DNA from: Pedobacter sp. UBA4863
GTDB lineage: Bacteria; Bacteroidota; Bacteroidia; Sphingobacteriales; Sphingobacteriaceae
Assembly: GCF_002399615.1 (NCBI RefSeq)
Contig: NZ_DHDZ01000029.1
Coordinates: forward strand, 689-64,688
Reading direction: 5' to 3'
DNA: 64,000 nucleotides
Positions 7,591 through 16,459 of this stretch are shown here, in pieces. Under the pieces are notes generated by a model. The model had not been told where the DNA came from. It did no database searches and saw only the letters and a list, made by a program, of their open reading frames with translations. Position numbers and translations under genes: made by a program. Numbering within the stretch: position 1 is the first letter of the stretch; every line of letters begins with the position of its first letter.

Positions 7591-8034
7591 TTGAAAAGTC
7601 AATTATATCAGCTTTGCTTAGCTTTTATTGAGCAGCGAGTTAATACTGCTAACGAAGCTTTACAGCAAGCGCAAGAAGCCAGTAGTGATGACACCAAAAG
7701 CAGTGCAGGCGATAAGTTTGAAACGGGTAGGGAAATGGCGCAGCAAGACATTAACCGCAACAAACAATTATTAGCTGATGCGCAGCAACAAAAAGCTGTT
7801 TTGTTAGGGCTGGTCGATGTTGTAGAAGCCGAAAAAGTGAGAAGTGGAAGCTTGGTAATTACCAATAATGGTAATTTCTATATCAGCATAAGTGCAGGGC
7901 AATTACAGTTAGAAGGCAAAACTTATTTCGCAATCTCTGCTGCTTCGCCCATTGGTAAATTACTGTTAGGTAAAGTCATTGGCGAGCAATTTAGTTTTAA
8001 TGGAAAAACTTACCTTATCGAGCAGGTACAATAA
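7591..8034 (+). CDS. GreA/GreB-like transcription factor (short Bacteroidota form)
   Basis: 147-residue protein resembling the Gre family, which enters the RNA polymerase secondary channel. Residues 5-75 form a Gln/Ala-rich helical hairpin whose tip carries acidic residues (SSDDTKSSAGDKFETGREMA), as in the Gre coiled coil that helps RNA cleavage. The C-terminal half (about 78-147) is a small beta-rich domain with ISAASPIGKLLLGKVIGE, corresponding to the FKBP-like Gre C-terminal domain. The start codon is TTG (7591), and no better start precedes the coiled coil. Whether it stimulates transcript cleavage like GreA or antagonises it like Gfh proteins cannot be decided from sequence. Confidence 0.8.
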   Translation: MKSQLYQLCLAFIEQRVNTANEALQQAQEASSDDTKSSAGDKFETGREMAQQDINRNKQLLADAQQQKAVLLGLVDVVEAEKVRSGSLVITNNGNFYISISAGQLQLEGKTYFAISAASPIGKLLLGKVIGEQFSFNGKTYLIEQVQ

Positions 8035-8070
8035 TAACTACTCGATAAGTTTTAGTGTTTTTTGTCAATT

Positions 8071-9249
8071 TTATTGATAAGTGAAGTGGCCAAACTCGCT
8101 ATTAATGGTTACTTGTTTTATACCACTCTCTACACGACCAATAATTTGTGCATCAATGTTAAAGCTTTTCGAAATAGCAATGATATCTTCTGCAATTTCT
8201 GCAGGTACATACAGCTCCATACGGTGTCCCATATTAAACACTTTGTACATTTCTTTCCAGTCGGTACCAGATTGCTCTTGTATTAGTTTAAATAGGGGAG
8301 GAATTGGGAATAAATTGTCTTTAATTACATGCACATCATCGTTAACGAAGTGTAGTACTTTTGTTTGTGCACCACCACTGCAATGTACTATGCCATCAAT
8401 TTGGCTACGATATTTATCTAAAATTTGTTTGATAACTGGTGCGTAAGTACGGGTTGGCGATAATACCAATTTGCCCGCTGTAATGCTTTCGGTATCACTA
8501 ATCTGAACTAGATCAGTTAATTGTTTGCCGCCAGAAAATACCAAATCAAATGGCACGCCAGGGTCAAAACTTTCTGGATATTTGTTGGCAATGGCTTTTT
8601 CAAAAACATCGTGACGGGCAGACGTTAAGCCGTTTGAACCCATGCCGCCATTATATTCGGTTTCGTAAGTAGCTTTGCCATACGATGCTAAACCAACTAC
8701 CACATTGCCTGCTTTAATGTTATCGTTGCTAATTACCTCGCTGCGTTTCATGCGGCAGGTAACGGTACTATCTACGATAATGGTGCGTACCAAATCGCCC
8801 ACATCGGCAGTTTCGCCACCGGTTGAGTAGATAGAGATGCCTAAGGCTCTCAGTTCTGCTAAAATTTCTTCGGTGCCGTTAATAATGGCGGCAATAACTT
8901 CGCCGGGCACTAAGTTTTTATTGCGCCCAATGGTAGATGATAACAAGATTTGGTCTGTGGCTCCTACGCAAATTAAATCGTCAATGTTCATGATGATTGC
9001 GTCTTGCGCAATGCCTTTCCATACAGATAAATCTCCGGTTTCTTTCCAATACGTATAGGCTAACGACGATTTGGTGCCAGCGCCATCGGCATGCATAATA
9101 TTGCAAAAATCTGGGTCGTTGCCCAATATGTCGGGAATGATTTTACAAAATGCTTTAGGGAAAATTCCTTTGTCGATATTTTTAATGGCCGCATGAACAT
9201 CTTCTTTAGATGCCGACACGCCACGTTGGTTGTACCTATTGTCGCTCAT
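8071..9249 (-). CDS. purM: Phosphoribosylformylglycinamidine cyclo-ligase (AIR synthase)
   Basis: 392-residue enzyme of the PurM/AIR synthase fold. It closes FGAM to aminoimidazole ribotide in de novo purine synthesis, using ATP in the cytosol. Recognisable segments are MSDNRYNQRGVSASKEDV at the N-terminus, HADGAGTKSSLAY with the nucleotide-binding loop, the glycine-rich ISIYSTGGETADVGD, and the C-terminal YKVFNMGHRMELYVP. At about 390 residues it is longer than the 345-residue enterobacterial enzyme, as is common in Bacteroidota. purL, the preceding step, is at 39276-42941 and separately transcribed. A -7 box 8 nt upstream supports the ATG at 9249. Confidence 0.96.
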   Translation of the reverse strand: MSDNRYNQRGVSASKEDVHAAIKNIDKGIFPKAFCKIIPDILGNDPDFCNIMHADGAGTKSSLAYTYWKETGDLSVWKGIAQDAIIMNIDDLICVGATDQILLSSTIGRNKNLVPGEVIAAIINGTEEILAELRALGISIYSTGGETADVGDLVRTIIVDSTVTCRMKRSEVISNDNIKAGNVVVGLASYGKATYETEYNGGMGSNGLTSARHDVFEKAIANKYPESFDPGVPFDLVFSGGKQLTDLVQISDTESITAGKLVLSPTRTYAPVIKQILDKYRSQIDGIVHCSGGAQTKVLHFVNDDVHVIKDNLFPIPPLFKLIQEQSGTDWKEMYKVFNMGHRMELYVPAEIAEDIIAISKSFNIDAQIIGRVESGIKQVTINSEFGHFTYQ

Positions 9250-9257
9250 AATTGCTG

Positions 9258-9265
9258 CAAAGATA
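9258..9265 (-). promoter_or_regulatory. Bacteroidota -7 box for purM
   Basis: On the minus strand TATCTTTG (TAnnTTTG) lies 8 nt before the purM ATG. A clear TTTG at -33 is lacking. The heptamer repeat at 9276-9303 covers that position. Confidence 0.55.
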
Positions 9266-9275
9266 GTTTATTAAG

Positions 9276-9303
9276 CCGAAAGCATAAAGCTGAAAGCACA
9301 AAG
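9276..9303. repeat. Heptamer array, four units, upstream of purM
   Basis: Four contiguous units CCGAAAG, CATAAAG, CTGAAAG and CACAAAG (consensus CNNAAAG) occupy the region where the purM -33 element should lie. It is a different heptamer from the AARGANC arrays but has the same period and purine bias. The remainder of 9304-9441 shows no other feature. Confidence 0.65.
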
Positions 9304-9441
9304 AAATAGCTAAGAAGTTGTTTAATTTCTGTTGCATTGTTTGTGGTTGCCTTAGGTTTGTTTTTGGCTGTTTTAGTTAATGTTTACAATAAAATTGGCT
9401 TTTAAAGGAGTTTTTGTTTAAAGTTTGCTATGGTAAAACTA

Positions 9442-10218
9442 TTAATTTTTGTTTAGTTGAGAAATTGACTTTTGCATTTGTGCCATCATGTTAGACAGGG
9501 TTTCGATGGTTGGTTCTGGCGTAGGTTCTGGCAAAGCCGTAGAAAGGTATGCTTTTGCTTTCCATATTTCCAAAATGTCTTCTGCCGGAACCGAATAAGG
9601 GTCGTACACCTTGTTGTCCGAAATCAATTTTAATTCTCTTTCTTCCTTAAACTTGTTGCCGGCCCGTTTATAAACCACACCTTCGTTTTTACTGATAATC
9701 ACGTAGGTATCACCAATTTTAATATCGTTCCAATTCTCTAAATATTCACCTATAATAATACTACCAGATTGAATTGGCAGCATTGAGTCGCCTTTAATTT
9801 CGAAAGCCCTGTAGGTGCCTTGCTTTAAAGAGGGTATTGGTAGCTGAAATTTTGGTAAGTCTTGAATGTATTGCGGATCGGAAAAGCCATTCAAATAGCC
9901 TGCACTAGCTTTAACAGGTACTAATTCAATGTTTTCGTTATCGTCTTTGTCAACAGATATGCTCAGTACACGTAAGTTAGAGCCCTGGCTTTTGGGCTTG
10001 GGTTTCCAGTTGTCGTTTATTTTTTCGTTGATGAACTCGTCAATTGTTAGTTCGAAATATTCTGCTATTTTTTTTAGTAAATCGTATTTTGGTTCTGCCC
10101 GGTCTTCTTCGTAGGCACCTATTAAAGATCGCTTAATTTCCATGTTATCAGCAAATTGTTGCTGTGTTAATCCTTTTTTCTTTCTAAGGTATTTAAGGTT
10201 GGCTGAGATATTAGACAT
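9442..10218 (-). CDS. XRE-family repressor with S24/LexA-like domain
   Basis: 258-residue two-domain regulator. Residues 5-62 are a Cro/C1 helix-turn-helix (LRKKKGLTQQQFADNM, RSLIGAYEEDRAEP). Residues about 100-215 form an S24 LexA-type domain with the catalytic serine in KGDSMLP (S145) and the lysine in VVYKR (K184). An Ala-Gly pair at 106-107 (ASAGYL) sits where LexA and CI repressors cleave themselves. It may therefore be inactivated by self-cleavage, for example on DNA damage, but RecA dependence cannot be seen. The C-terminal 45 residues (Pro/Glu-rich, then MMAQMQKSISQLNKN) may be an oligomerisation helix. It is divergent from the GIY-YIG-like gene across a region with candidate operators. 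No phage genes are nearby. Confidence 0.9.
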   Translation of the reverse strand: MSNISANLKYLRKKKGLTQQQFADNMEIKRSLIGAYEEDRAEPKYDLLKKIAEYFELTIDEFINEKINDNWKPKPKSQGSNLRVLSISVDKDDNENIELVPVKASAGYLNGFSDPQYIQDLPKFQLPIPSLKQGTYRAFEIKGDSMLPIQSGSIIIGEYLENWNDIKIGDTYVIISKNEGVVYKRAGNKFKEERELKLISDNKVYDPYSVPAEDILEIWKAKAYLSTALPEPTPEPTIETLSNMMAQMQKSISQLNKN

Positions 10219-10248
10219 ACAAAATAATTTTAAAATAAATTTGTTTTT

Positions 10249-10328
10249 ACTAAAATAGTTAGTATTATTGTGCCAATAAAATTAGTAATTATTATTTTAA
10301 CAGACAAATAATATCTAATATAATTAGT
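10249..10328. promoter_or_regulatory. Candidate operator cluster between repressor and GIY-YIG-like gene
   Basis: The 131-nt divergent region contains an inverted repeat ACTAA-N5-TTAGT at 10249-10263, a lone TTAGT at 10282-10286, and CTAAT-ATA-ATTAG at 10315-10327, the last followed by T to make another TTAGT. Three copies of one half-site in this short AT-rich stretch, two in dyads, are what an autoregulating repressor would use. The assignment is an inference. Confidence 0.45.
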
Positions 10329-10349
10329 TTTAACCTTAATTGTTGTGGC

Positions 10350-10694
10350 ATGAAAAAAATAGTTTATATCGTTACCGACAGAAATCGTACTACTTTACAT
10401 GTTGGCATGAGTGCTGATTTAATGAAAACCTTGGATTTCTATAAAAAGATGCCAAATCTATTTTTTGATAGTGCGCAACAGCTAAGCCGTTTGGTTTATT
10501 TCGAAGAATTTAGAACAGAAGAACAGGCTTTGGGCAGGTTTAAAACCGTAAGTAGGTTTACGAGAGCTCAAAAGGAAAGGTTGGTACGTGCTTGTAATCC
10601 AGATTGGATTGACTTGACTATTGGTTTGGATTTTGAAAATATACACATCCATCAAAAGATCAATAACCAATCGTTATTGCCTTTTGCGGTTTAA
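10350..10694 (+). CDS. GIY-YIG-like protein with degenerate catalytic residues
   Basis: 114-residue protein with the general shape of single-domain GIY-YIG proteins of the UPF0213/YhbQ type. The opening strand IVYIVTDRN and the second strand LHVGMS correspond to the two tyrosine-glycine signature strands. LVYFEEFRTEEQALGRFK matches the helix that normally carries R-E-K, and NPDWIDL matches the usual NPxWxDL end. The catalytic glutamate is replaced (GRFK instead of xREK), and the arginine after the VG strand is not evident. Nuclease activity is therefore doubtful and nucleic-acid binding more likely. It is divergently transcribed from the S24-type repressor and followed by a strong terminator. 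Confidence 0.72.
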   Translation: MKKIVYIVTDRNRTTLHVGMSADLMKTLDFYKKMPNLFFDSAQQLSRLVYFEEFRTEEQALGRFKTVSRFTRAQKERLVRACNPDWIDLTIGLDFENIHIHQKINNQSLLPFAV

Positions 10695-10775
10695 GTAGTA
10701 ATTTTAAATTCATTTATTTTTTTAAGGCTATTTTTTACACCTTAAGAAGTTAAGGTTGATGAAGAAATTTTTATA

Positions 10776-10817
10776 AAAAAGGACTAGCGCTAATTTTTGG
10801 TTGTGCTAGTCCTTTTT
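10776..10817. terminator. Bidirectional rho-independent terminator
   Basis: A 13-bp perfect stem (AAAAAGGACTAGC at 10776-10788 with GCTAGTCCTTTTT at 10805-10817) is flanked by A and T tracts on both sides. It can end transcription of the GIY-YIG-like gene and of the convergent protease/barrel gene. Confidence 0.85.
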
Positions 10818-10836
10818 ACTTTATACTTTATCAATT

Positions 10837-13800
10837 TTACCATCCAGGTGCAAAGGTTAGCCCAAATACGCCACCCTTAACATCTTTACGAGTAAAAGGG
10901 AAGGCGTAATAAGGTTCTAAAATCATTGCTCCAAATAAATTTACCCTAATAGATATACCTGCGCTTAAAGCGGGCACACGTTCTATAAAATATGGCTGGC
11001 CATTTGGATAGTTGCCTATTTTGTTTGGATCGGGTTGGCTCTTAAATACTACTTTGGTGTCTTCTGTCCAAGCTACGCCGGCATCAAAGAACAAGTTTAA
11101 ATCGGTGAACAAGAAGTTAGATGGTATTTGTGCCAACTTTTTAGGGCCTGTAAAAGGTAGTCTTAGTTCAAAATTAAACACGGCTAGCTTGCTGCCCGAT
11201 AATTGATTGATATCGAATGTACTTGTGTTTAAATTTTGATTATTGTAGAAGGAATTAGGCTCATATCCTCTAATTAGATAACTGTAACCAGCATAAAGCG
11301 GGTAAAGGTTTTCTCCGTCTCTACCTAAACGCATATAGTTATAAGAGCGTAAGGCAATAGTTACAGGTTTTAATCGAAAATATTTTCTTGCATCGATAGC
11401 TATGGCAGTAAAATTATAATCGCCAAAATATTTCTCGGCACCCACTCTATACCTAAACCCATCTAATGGAGCGGTAACACCAAAAATAGAATTATCGCCA
11501 ACAAAATAAGCGTTAGACTGGAAAATACTAAAGCCTTTTAAAGGCATACCTAGGATATTGGTCGCTTCATCTTTGCTTACTTTTTCTCGGTCTGAGCCAG
11601 CAAAATAAGTAAAGTTTTCACCATAATAATTGTTAAATCGATCTAAGCGATAGCTGTATCTGGAAACAGCACCTCCTACTTCAAATCGGTGGGCTTTATT
11701 GAAAGGGTGGGCGCCAAATAGTTGTATTTGATCTTCAAAAGTGCGCAAGATGTTGGTGCTAATCACTTCGTAGTTTACATTTTCGACAGTTTTCCTGCTC
11801 TGCGACATAAAGCCAGTAATATAGGGGATGTGTGAAACGCTGCCTCCCCAGTTGATGCGGCTTGACTGGTTAACGTAGCCTACCATGCCCCCAAAATCGT
11901 AAATTTCGCCGTTAATAGCTAAGTTGGCTACAATTTGGTTATAACCCAAAATATCGCTGAACATTCCCATTACGCCACCTTGCATGCCTGTACCAAAACG
12001 GCTGGTGCTTACGCCTATGCCTCCGCTGTTTGCTAAATAATCTAAGCGAAACTTAGGGCGGTACGGAATGTTTCGTAAAGAATCTGTATGTGTTCTTTCG
12101 AATCTTTCAAAATTACCAAGATTAGAGTTTACAATATTTACGCCCACGGTTTCTTTTGGGGGTAAAATAGCTGCATTGAAATTTACCTCATTAGCGTTAA
12201 CTTCTTTGGCTCTAAAATTACTGTAGGCTGAGTTGTAAAGGGTGTAACGTTGATAACGGTAATAACTGTAAATAATGTCGTCGTTTCTAGCAACGGTAAT
12301 TGCTGGAGAAAATTCGGTAATGCCGCTAATGCCCGTAAAATAGTCTGTAAGTTGTTTTACGCCTTTGTTTTCTAGGTTGTATTCGTATAAGTTTCTAAAG
12401 CCGTCTCTGTTAGATAGGAAGAAAATACGTTTGCTATCTCCAGAAAATTGTGCGTTCAAATTATTTGCTCCTACAAAAACAGGAATATTGCTCAACGCTT
12501 TAGTTTCAATATCAAAAATAGTAAGGTTGATAGGGTTTACTGCAGCAAAATTGCCAGCTTGTATGGCTGCTCTATCTGAAGAGAACACTATTTTTTTACC
12601 ATCGGGCGAATAGTTAGGTGCATAGTCAGAATATTCGTCATCGGTAATTTGCGTTACTTTTTTGGTGTCTAAGTTATAAGAGAAAATATCGCTTTGTCCT
12701 TCTACCATTCCAGAAAAAGCAATGTCTTTGCCATTTGGCGACCAAGTTAGGTTACCAAACTGCTCTACCTTTTCCATGCCGGTATTTAATAGTGTATTAC
12801 CATTAGCAATGTCTATGATCAGTAACTTGTTTCGGCCTTTACTAAAAATACTAAAAGCGAATTTTTTGCTGTCTGGCGACCAAGTTCCGGCAGATTCTAG
12901 GAAATTAAAATCGTCTATATGAGAGCTGGAGACTTGGCTGCTTAGCTTTCTAATGATCTTTCCTGTTTTAGCATCTGCCAAGAACAGATCGATGCCGAAC
13001 AGGTCTTTTTCAGAAAGGAAGGCAAGGTATTTTCCATCGGGACTAATTGCAGGGGCAACGTTCATGTTTCCTGCATTTTTGTTGTCGATAATTTTAGCTC
13101 CCGAGATTTTAATCTGCGAACTATCTGCCTTTAACATTGGTCTATAGTGCTGTTCTATGGCATTTTTCCATAAACCAGATAAGGTTCGGTCATCGTAGCC
13201 AAATGTATATCTGATACCATTCTCGTAACCAAACTTGGCTGTTGCCTTAAATAGCGGAACAATAGTTGTATCTCCATATAGCGAACCCACGAAAGTCCAG
13301 AAGGCTTGGCCATAACGGTATGGGAAGTATTTGTTAGAATTGGTTAAATCTTTTAACGAGGGAATATCTCTGTTGAGTAGGGCATCACGCATCCACATTG
13401 AAGTGAAAGCGTCTTTTTTGCCCACAGACAGGTATTCGGCCATTCCTTCTATCATCCATAGTGGTGTTTGGCCAATGTTTTCTAAAGGAATAGAATCTTT
13501 TTCTAATAAGATATGGTATTGGAAAGCGTGAACTAACTCGTGCCCTAAAACGTGCCTAGTTTGGCTGCCCAACTCCATTACGGGCATAATTACCCTATTT
13601 TTAAACGCCTCGGTAACACCACCTGTTCCAACACCAATTTCGCCCTGTAAAGCCGTGGTTTGCTGAAAATCGGGGTGGTTATTGTAAAGAATAATCGGAT
13701 TTTTTTTAAAGAACGTATCTCTAAAAACCTCTTGATGCATTTTATACCACGTTTCTGCGTCTTGCGCAAATTTCTTCACTACCTTATCATTTTTTAAATA

Positions 13801-13953
13801 ATAGTAGATGTCGAAATGTGGGGTTTCTAGTACTTTAAATTTCTCGTTTTTATATCGAACCTTGTTTTGCCCGAAATACTGTGCTTTTGAGGTGTAAAAG
13901 CATAACAGTGCAAATGATAAAACTAAAGTGGTTTTTTTTAGAAAATTGTTCAT
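10837..13953 (-). CDS. Secreted metalloprotease-like, beta-propeller and outer-membrane barrel fusion
   Basis: 1038-residue exported protein starting with a Sec signal peptide (residues 1-24, ending TSKAQ). Residues about 40-260 form a gluzincin-type peptidase domain with HELVH at 138-142 and the downstream WMIEGMAEYLS that supplies the third zinc ligand (about E169). Residues about 290-600 hold repeated TolB/PD40 propeller blades (ISPDGKYLAFLSE, WSPNGKDIAFSG, YSPDGKKIVFSSD). Residues about 640-1038 resemble a surface-antigen (BamA/TamA-like) barrel ending in GGVFGLTFAPGW. The whole probably sits in the outer membrane with protease and propeller on one side. The substrate is unknown. It follows PBP1A by 55 nt on the same strand and could be cotranscribed with it. 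Confidence 0.85.
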   Translation of the reverse strand: MNNFLKKTTLVLSFALLCFYTSKAQYFGQNKVRYKNEKFKVLETPHFDIYYYLKNDKVVKKFAQDAETWYKMHQEVFRDTFFKKNPIILYNNHPDFQQTTALQGEIGVGTGGVTEAFKNRVIMPVMELGSQTRHVLGHELVHAFQYHILLEKDSIPLENIGQTPLWMIEGMAEYLSVGKKDAFTSMWMRDALLNRDIPSLKDLTNSNKYFPYRYGQAFWTFVGSLYGDTTIVPLFKATAKFGYENGIRYTFGYDDRTLSGLWKNAIEQHYRPMLKADSSQIKISGAKIIDNKNAGNMNVAPAISPDGKYLAFLSEKDLFGIDLFLADAKTGKIIRKLSSQVSSSHIDDFNFLESAGTWSPDSKKFAFSIFSKGRNKLLIIDIANGNTLLNTGMEKVEQFGNLTWSPNGKDIAFSGMVEGQSDIFSYNLDTKKVTQITDDEYSDYAPNYSPDGKKIVFSSDRAAIQAGNFAAVNPINLTIFDIETKALSNIPVFVGANNLNAQFSGDSKRIFFLSNRDGFRNLYEYNLENKGVKQLTDYFTGISGITEFSPAITVARNDDIIYSYYRYQRYTLYNSAYSNFRAKEVNANEVNFNAAILPPKETVGVNIVNSNLGNFERFERTHTDSLRNIPYRPKFRLDYLANSGGIGVSTSRFGTGMQGGVMGMFSDILGYNQIVANLAINGEIYDFGGMVGYVNQSSRINWGGSVSHIPYITGFMSQSRKTVENVNYEVISTNILRTFEDQIQLFGAHPFNKAHRFEVGGAVSRYSYRLDRFNNYYGENFTYFAGSDREKVSKDEATNILGMPLKGFSIFQSNAYFVGDNSIFGVTAPLDGFRYRVGAEKYFGDYNFTAIAIDARKYFRLKPVTIALRSYNYMRLGRDGENLYPLYAGYSYLIRGYEPNSFYNNQNLNTSTFDINQLSGSKLAVFNFELRLPFTGPKKLAQIPSNFLFTDLNLFFDAGVAWTEDTKVVFKSQPDPNKIGNYPNGQPYFIERVPALSAGISIRVNLFGAMILEPYYAFPFTRKDVKGGVFGLTFAPGW

Positions 13954-14008
13954 ATCCGAATAATTTTAAAGCTATGGCATTGTAAGCATATAAATTTAAA
14001 AGAGAAGG

Positions 14009-16459
14009 TTAATTGTTATTTTGGTTTTTCTCTTTCTCTTTTTGTTCTTTTTTCTGTTTTCTTTTCAGTTCTCTTTCTTCTTTTCTGGTAAGCGGAACAG
14101 TAGCAGTATTGTCTTGTTTTGGTTGCGTTTCTACAGTTGTTTTTTTCTCGTCTATCTTGGTACTTGGTTCAATTTTAATAGGCTCGGTAATTTCTGGTAT
14201 AGGTATATCTAAGTCTAAAGAGTCTATACTTACAGAGTCTGTAGCTACGGTATCAACCGGTGGGCGAGGGGTAGGGCAGTTATAGCTGCGTGTTATTTCT
14301 GCTTTTGCTTTGGGGAAAGGCCCATAAGTATAGCCAGTAAGCGGGTCTTTATAAACTTTCTCCATAAATTTTGCAAAAATAGGGAGGGCGGTTCTGGAGC
14401 CTTCGCCTTGCTCGCCGTTTTTGAAGTGCGCTGTGCGTTCATCGCAACCTACCCAAACGCCGGTAACTAAGTCTTTGGTAATGCCCATGTACCAAGCATC
14501 TACATAGTCTGATGATGTTCCGGTTTTGCCGCCAATTTGGTTGTTCTTTTTAAATAAATCCCATTCCCATAGGGCTTGCGATGTACCTCTTGGCTCTTCT
14601 ATGCTGCCCCTAAACATGTATAACATTAACCAAGCAATTTCTTCGCTAAGCACACGCTTAAACTTGGCTGTAAATTCTTCAATAAGGTTGTCGTTTCTAT
14701 CGGTTATTTTCTCTACCAATATGGGGTCAACTTTGTTGCCTTCGTTTAAAAAAGTGCCATAAGATTTTACCATTTCGTAAACCGTAACATCATTAGAACC
14801 TAAACTTACCGATGGAACAGATTCTAAATGACTATCGATACCGCATTGGTGCGCCCATTTAACCACATTGTCCCAGCCTACGGTTTCAGTTATTTGTGCG
14901 GTAATGGTATTTACAGAACGGCCCATTGCCCAACGCAGCGACATTTCTTGGTAGCTGTAGTTCCAATCGGCATTTTTAGGTTCCCAATACTTGGTTTCTC
15001 CTTTGTCTTGGTAAGCAATACGAACGGGTTTGTCGGTATATTTATCGCATGGGCTCATACCACTTTCTAACGCTGCCAAATAAGCAAAGGGTTTAAATGT
15101 AGAACCTGCTTGGCGTTTTGCCTGGTTTACGTGGTCGTATTTAAAGAATTTATGATCAATGCCGCCTACCCAAACTTTAATTTTTCCACTTTTGGGCTCT
15201 AAGGTCATCATTCCGGTGTTTAAGATTTTTCCGTAATAGCGAATAGAATCCATAGTAGAGAATAAAGTATCTCTGTCGCCTTTGTAAGAGAAAATCTTCA
15301 TTCTCTTTTTCTTGTTGAAATAGGCTTCTACAGAATCGGGTTGGTTAGGGAATTTCTTTTGTAATAACGTGTAAATGGGTAGTGATTTTTTTGCCCTATC
15401 GGGATAATCTACTTTCTTGCGCTCGCTATCTTCCCACGGATCTTCGTTGCCCCATACGCTATAAAACCTGCGTTGTAAAATTCGCATTTGATCTTTTACG
15501 GCCTCTTCTGCATAGCCTTGCAGTTTCGAATCTATGGTGGTGTATATTTTTAAGCCATCTTCATACAGATCGTAATTATTTTCTTCGCACCATTTTTCTA
15601 AGTACTTATCTACGGCTGCCCTTAGGTACGAATCGCCATCGCTACTTTCCTCTTCATTGCCAAGTTCAATGCCCAGAGGTACGGTTTTAAACTTTGTTAA
15701 TTCTTCTTTGCTGAGGTAGTTGTACTTACTCATTTGGGAGAGTACTACATTGCGGCGTTCTAAAGATTTTTCGGGGTTTTTAATAGGGTTGTACGAGGTG
15801 GTTGCCTTTAGCATGCCTACTAACAATGCCGATTGAGGCACGTTGAGCTGATTGGCTTCTTTGTTGAAATAAATACGTGCAGCAGTTTTTATTCCGTAAG
15901 TGTTATTGCCAAATGAAACCGTATTGAGGTACATGGTTAGGATTTCGTCTTTTTCATAGTTGGCTTCTAATTTAATGGCGGTCATCCATTCTTTAAGCTT
16001 GGGAATAATAGTTCTAACCAAAGGTATTTTTTTAGCCAAACCCGACGATTTGTTATAACGTGTTCTGTACAAGTTTTTTGCCAATTGCTGTGTAATGGTG
16101 CTGGCTCCGCCTTCTTTGCCCATGCCCACTATGGCTCTGCCCAAGGCTTGTGCATCTATTCCGTTGTGTTTGTAAAAACGTATATCTTCGGTAGCAATTA
16201 GCGCATTTACTACGTTTTTAGAAATGTCTTTAAACGCTACCGGTGTACGGTTCTCTTTAAAATACCGACCAATTAATTTCCCATCAGAGGTGTATAATTC
16301 TGAGCCAACCCTTTGCGATGGACTTTTAATGTCGGCATAAGAAGGAGAGTACCCGAATAAACCTAAAAAATTGATTTGCAGGGCACAAAAGAATAAAATG
16401 ATGAAATATATAAAGATGATTAAATACCTGAAATATCTATTTTTAATTTCTTTAAACAT
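14009..16459 (-). CDS. Penicillin-binding protein 1A (bifunctional transglycosylase/transpeptidase)
   Basis: 816-residue inner-membrane class A PBP that polymerises and cross-links peptidoglycan. A transmembrane anchor lies at 11-33. The GT51 transglycosylase domain (about 55-230) has the catalytic E91 in the EDIRFYKHNG motif and GGASTITQQLAKNL. The transpeptidase domain (about 400-700) has the SxxK box at S453-K456 (AGSTFKP), SVN at 515-517 and KTG at 645-647. The C-terminal tail from about 730 is Pro/Thr-rich and then a charged Lys/Glu run, probably a flexible periplasmic extension. All catalytic residues are present. The 298-nt gap to rluA on the other side would hold its promoter. Confidence 0.96.
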   Translation of the reverse strand: MFKEIKNRYFRYLIIFIYFIILFFCALQINFLGLFGYSPSYADIKSPSQRVGSELYTSDGKLIGRYFKENRTPVAFKDISKNVVNALIATEDIRFYKHNGIDAQALGRAIVGMGKEGGASTITQQLAKNLYRTRYNKSSGLAKKIPLVRTIIPKLKEWMTAIKLEANYEKDEILTMYLNTVSFGNNTYGIKTAARIYFNKEANQLNVPQSALLVGMLKATTSYNPIKNPEKSLERRNVVLSQMSKYNYLSKEELTKFKTVPLGIELGNEEESSDGDSYLRAAVDKYLEKWCEENNYDLYEDGLKIYTTIDSKLQGYAEEAVKDQMRILQRRFYSVWGNEDPWEDSERKKVDYPDRAKKSLPIYTLLQKKFPNQPDSVEAYFNKKKRMKIFSYKGDRDTLFSTMDSIRYYGKILNTGMMTLEPKSGKIKVWVGGIDHKFFKYDHVNQAKRQAGSTFKPFAYLAALESGMSPCDKYTDKPVRIAYQDKGETKYWEPKNADWNYSYQEMSLRWAMGRSVNTITAQITETVGWDNVVKWAHQCGIDSHLESVPSVSLGSNDVTVYEMVKSYGTFLNEGNKVDPILVEKITDRNDNLIEEFTAKFKRVLSEEIAWLMLYMFRGSIEEPRGTSQALWEWDLFKKNNQIGGKTGTSSDYVDAWYMGITKDLVTGVWVGCDERTAHFKNGEQGEGSRTALPIFAKFMEKVYKDPLTGYTYGPFPKAKAEITRSYNCPTPRPPVDTVATDSVSIDSLDLDIPIPEITEPIKIEPSTKIDEKKTTVETQPKQDNTATVPLTRKEERELKRKQKKEQKEKEKNQNNN

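Noticed and set aside
9442..10694. Prophage or phage remnant suggested by the S24-type repressor
   Set aside because: There is no integrase, structural, lysis or replication gene nearby. Flanking genes are housekeeping and composition is unchanged.
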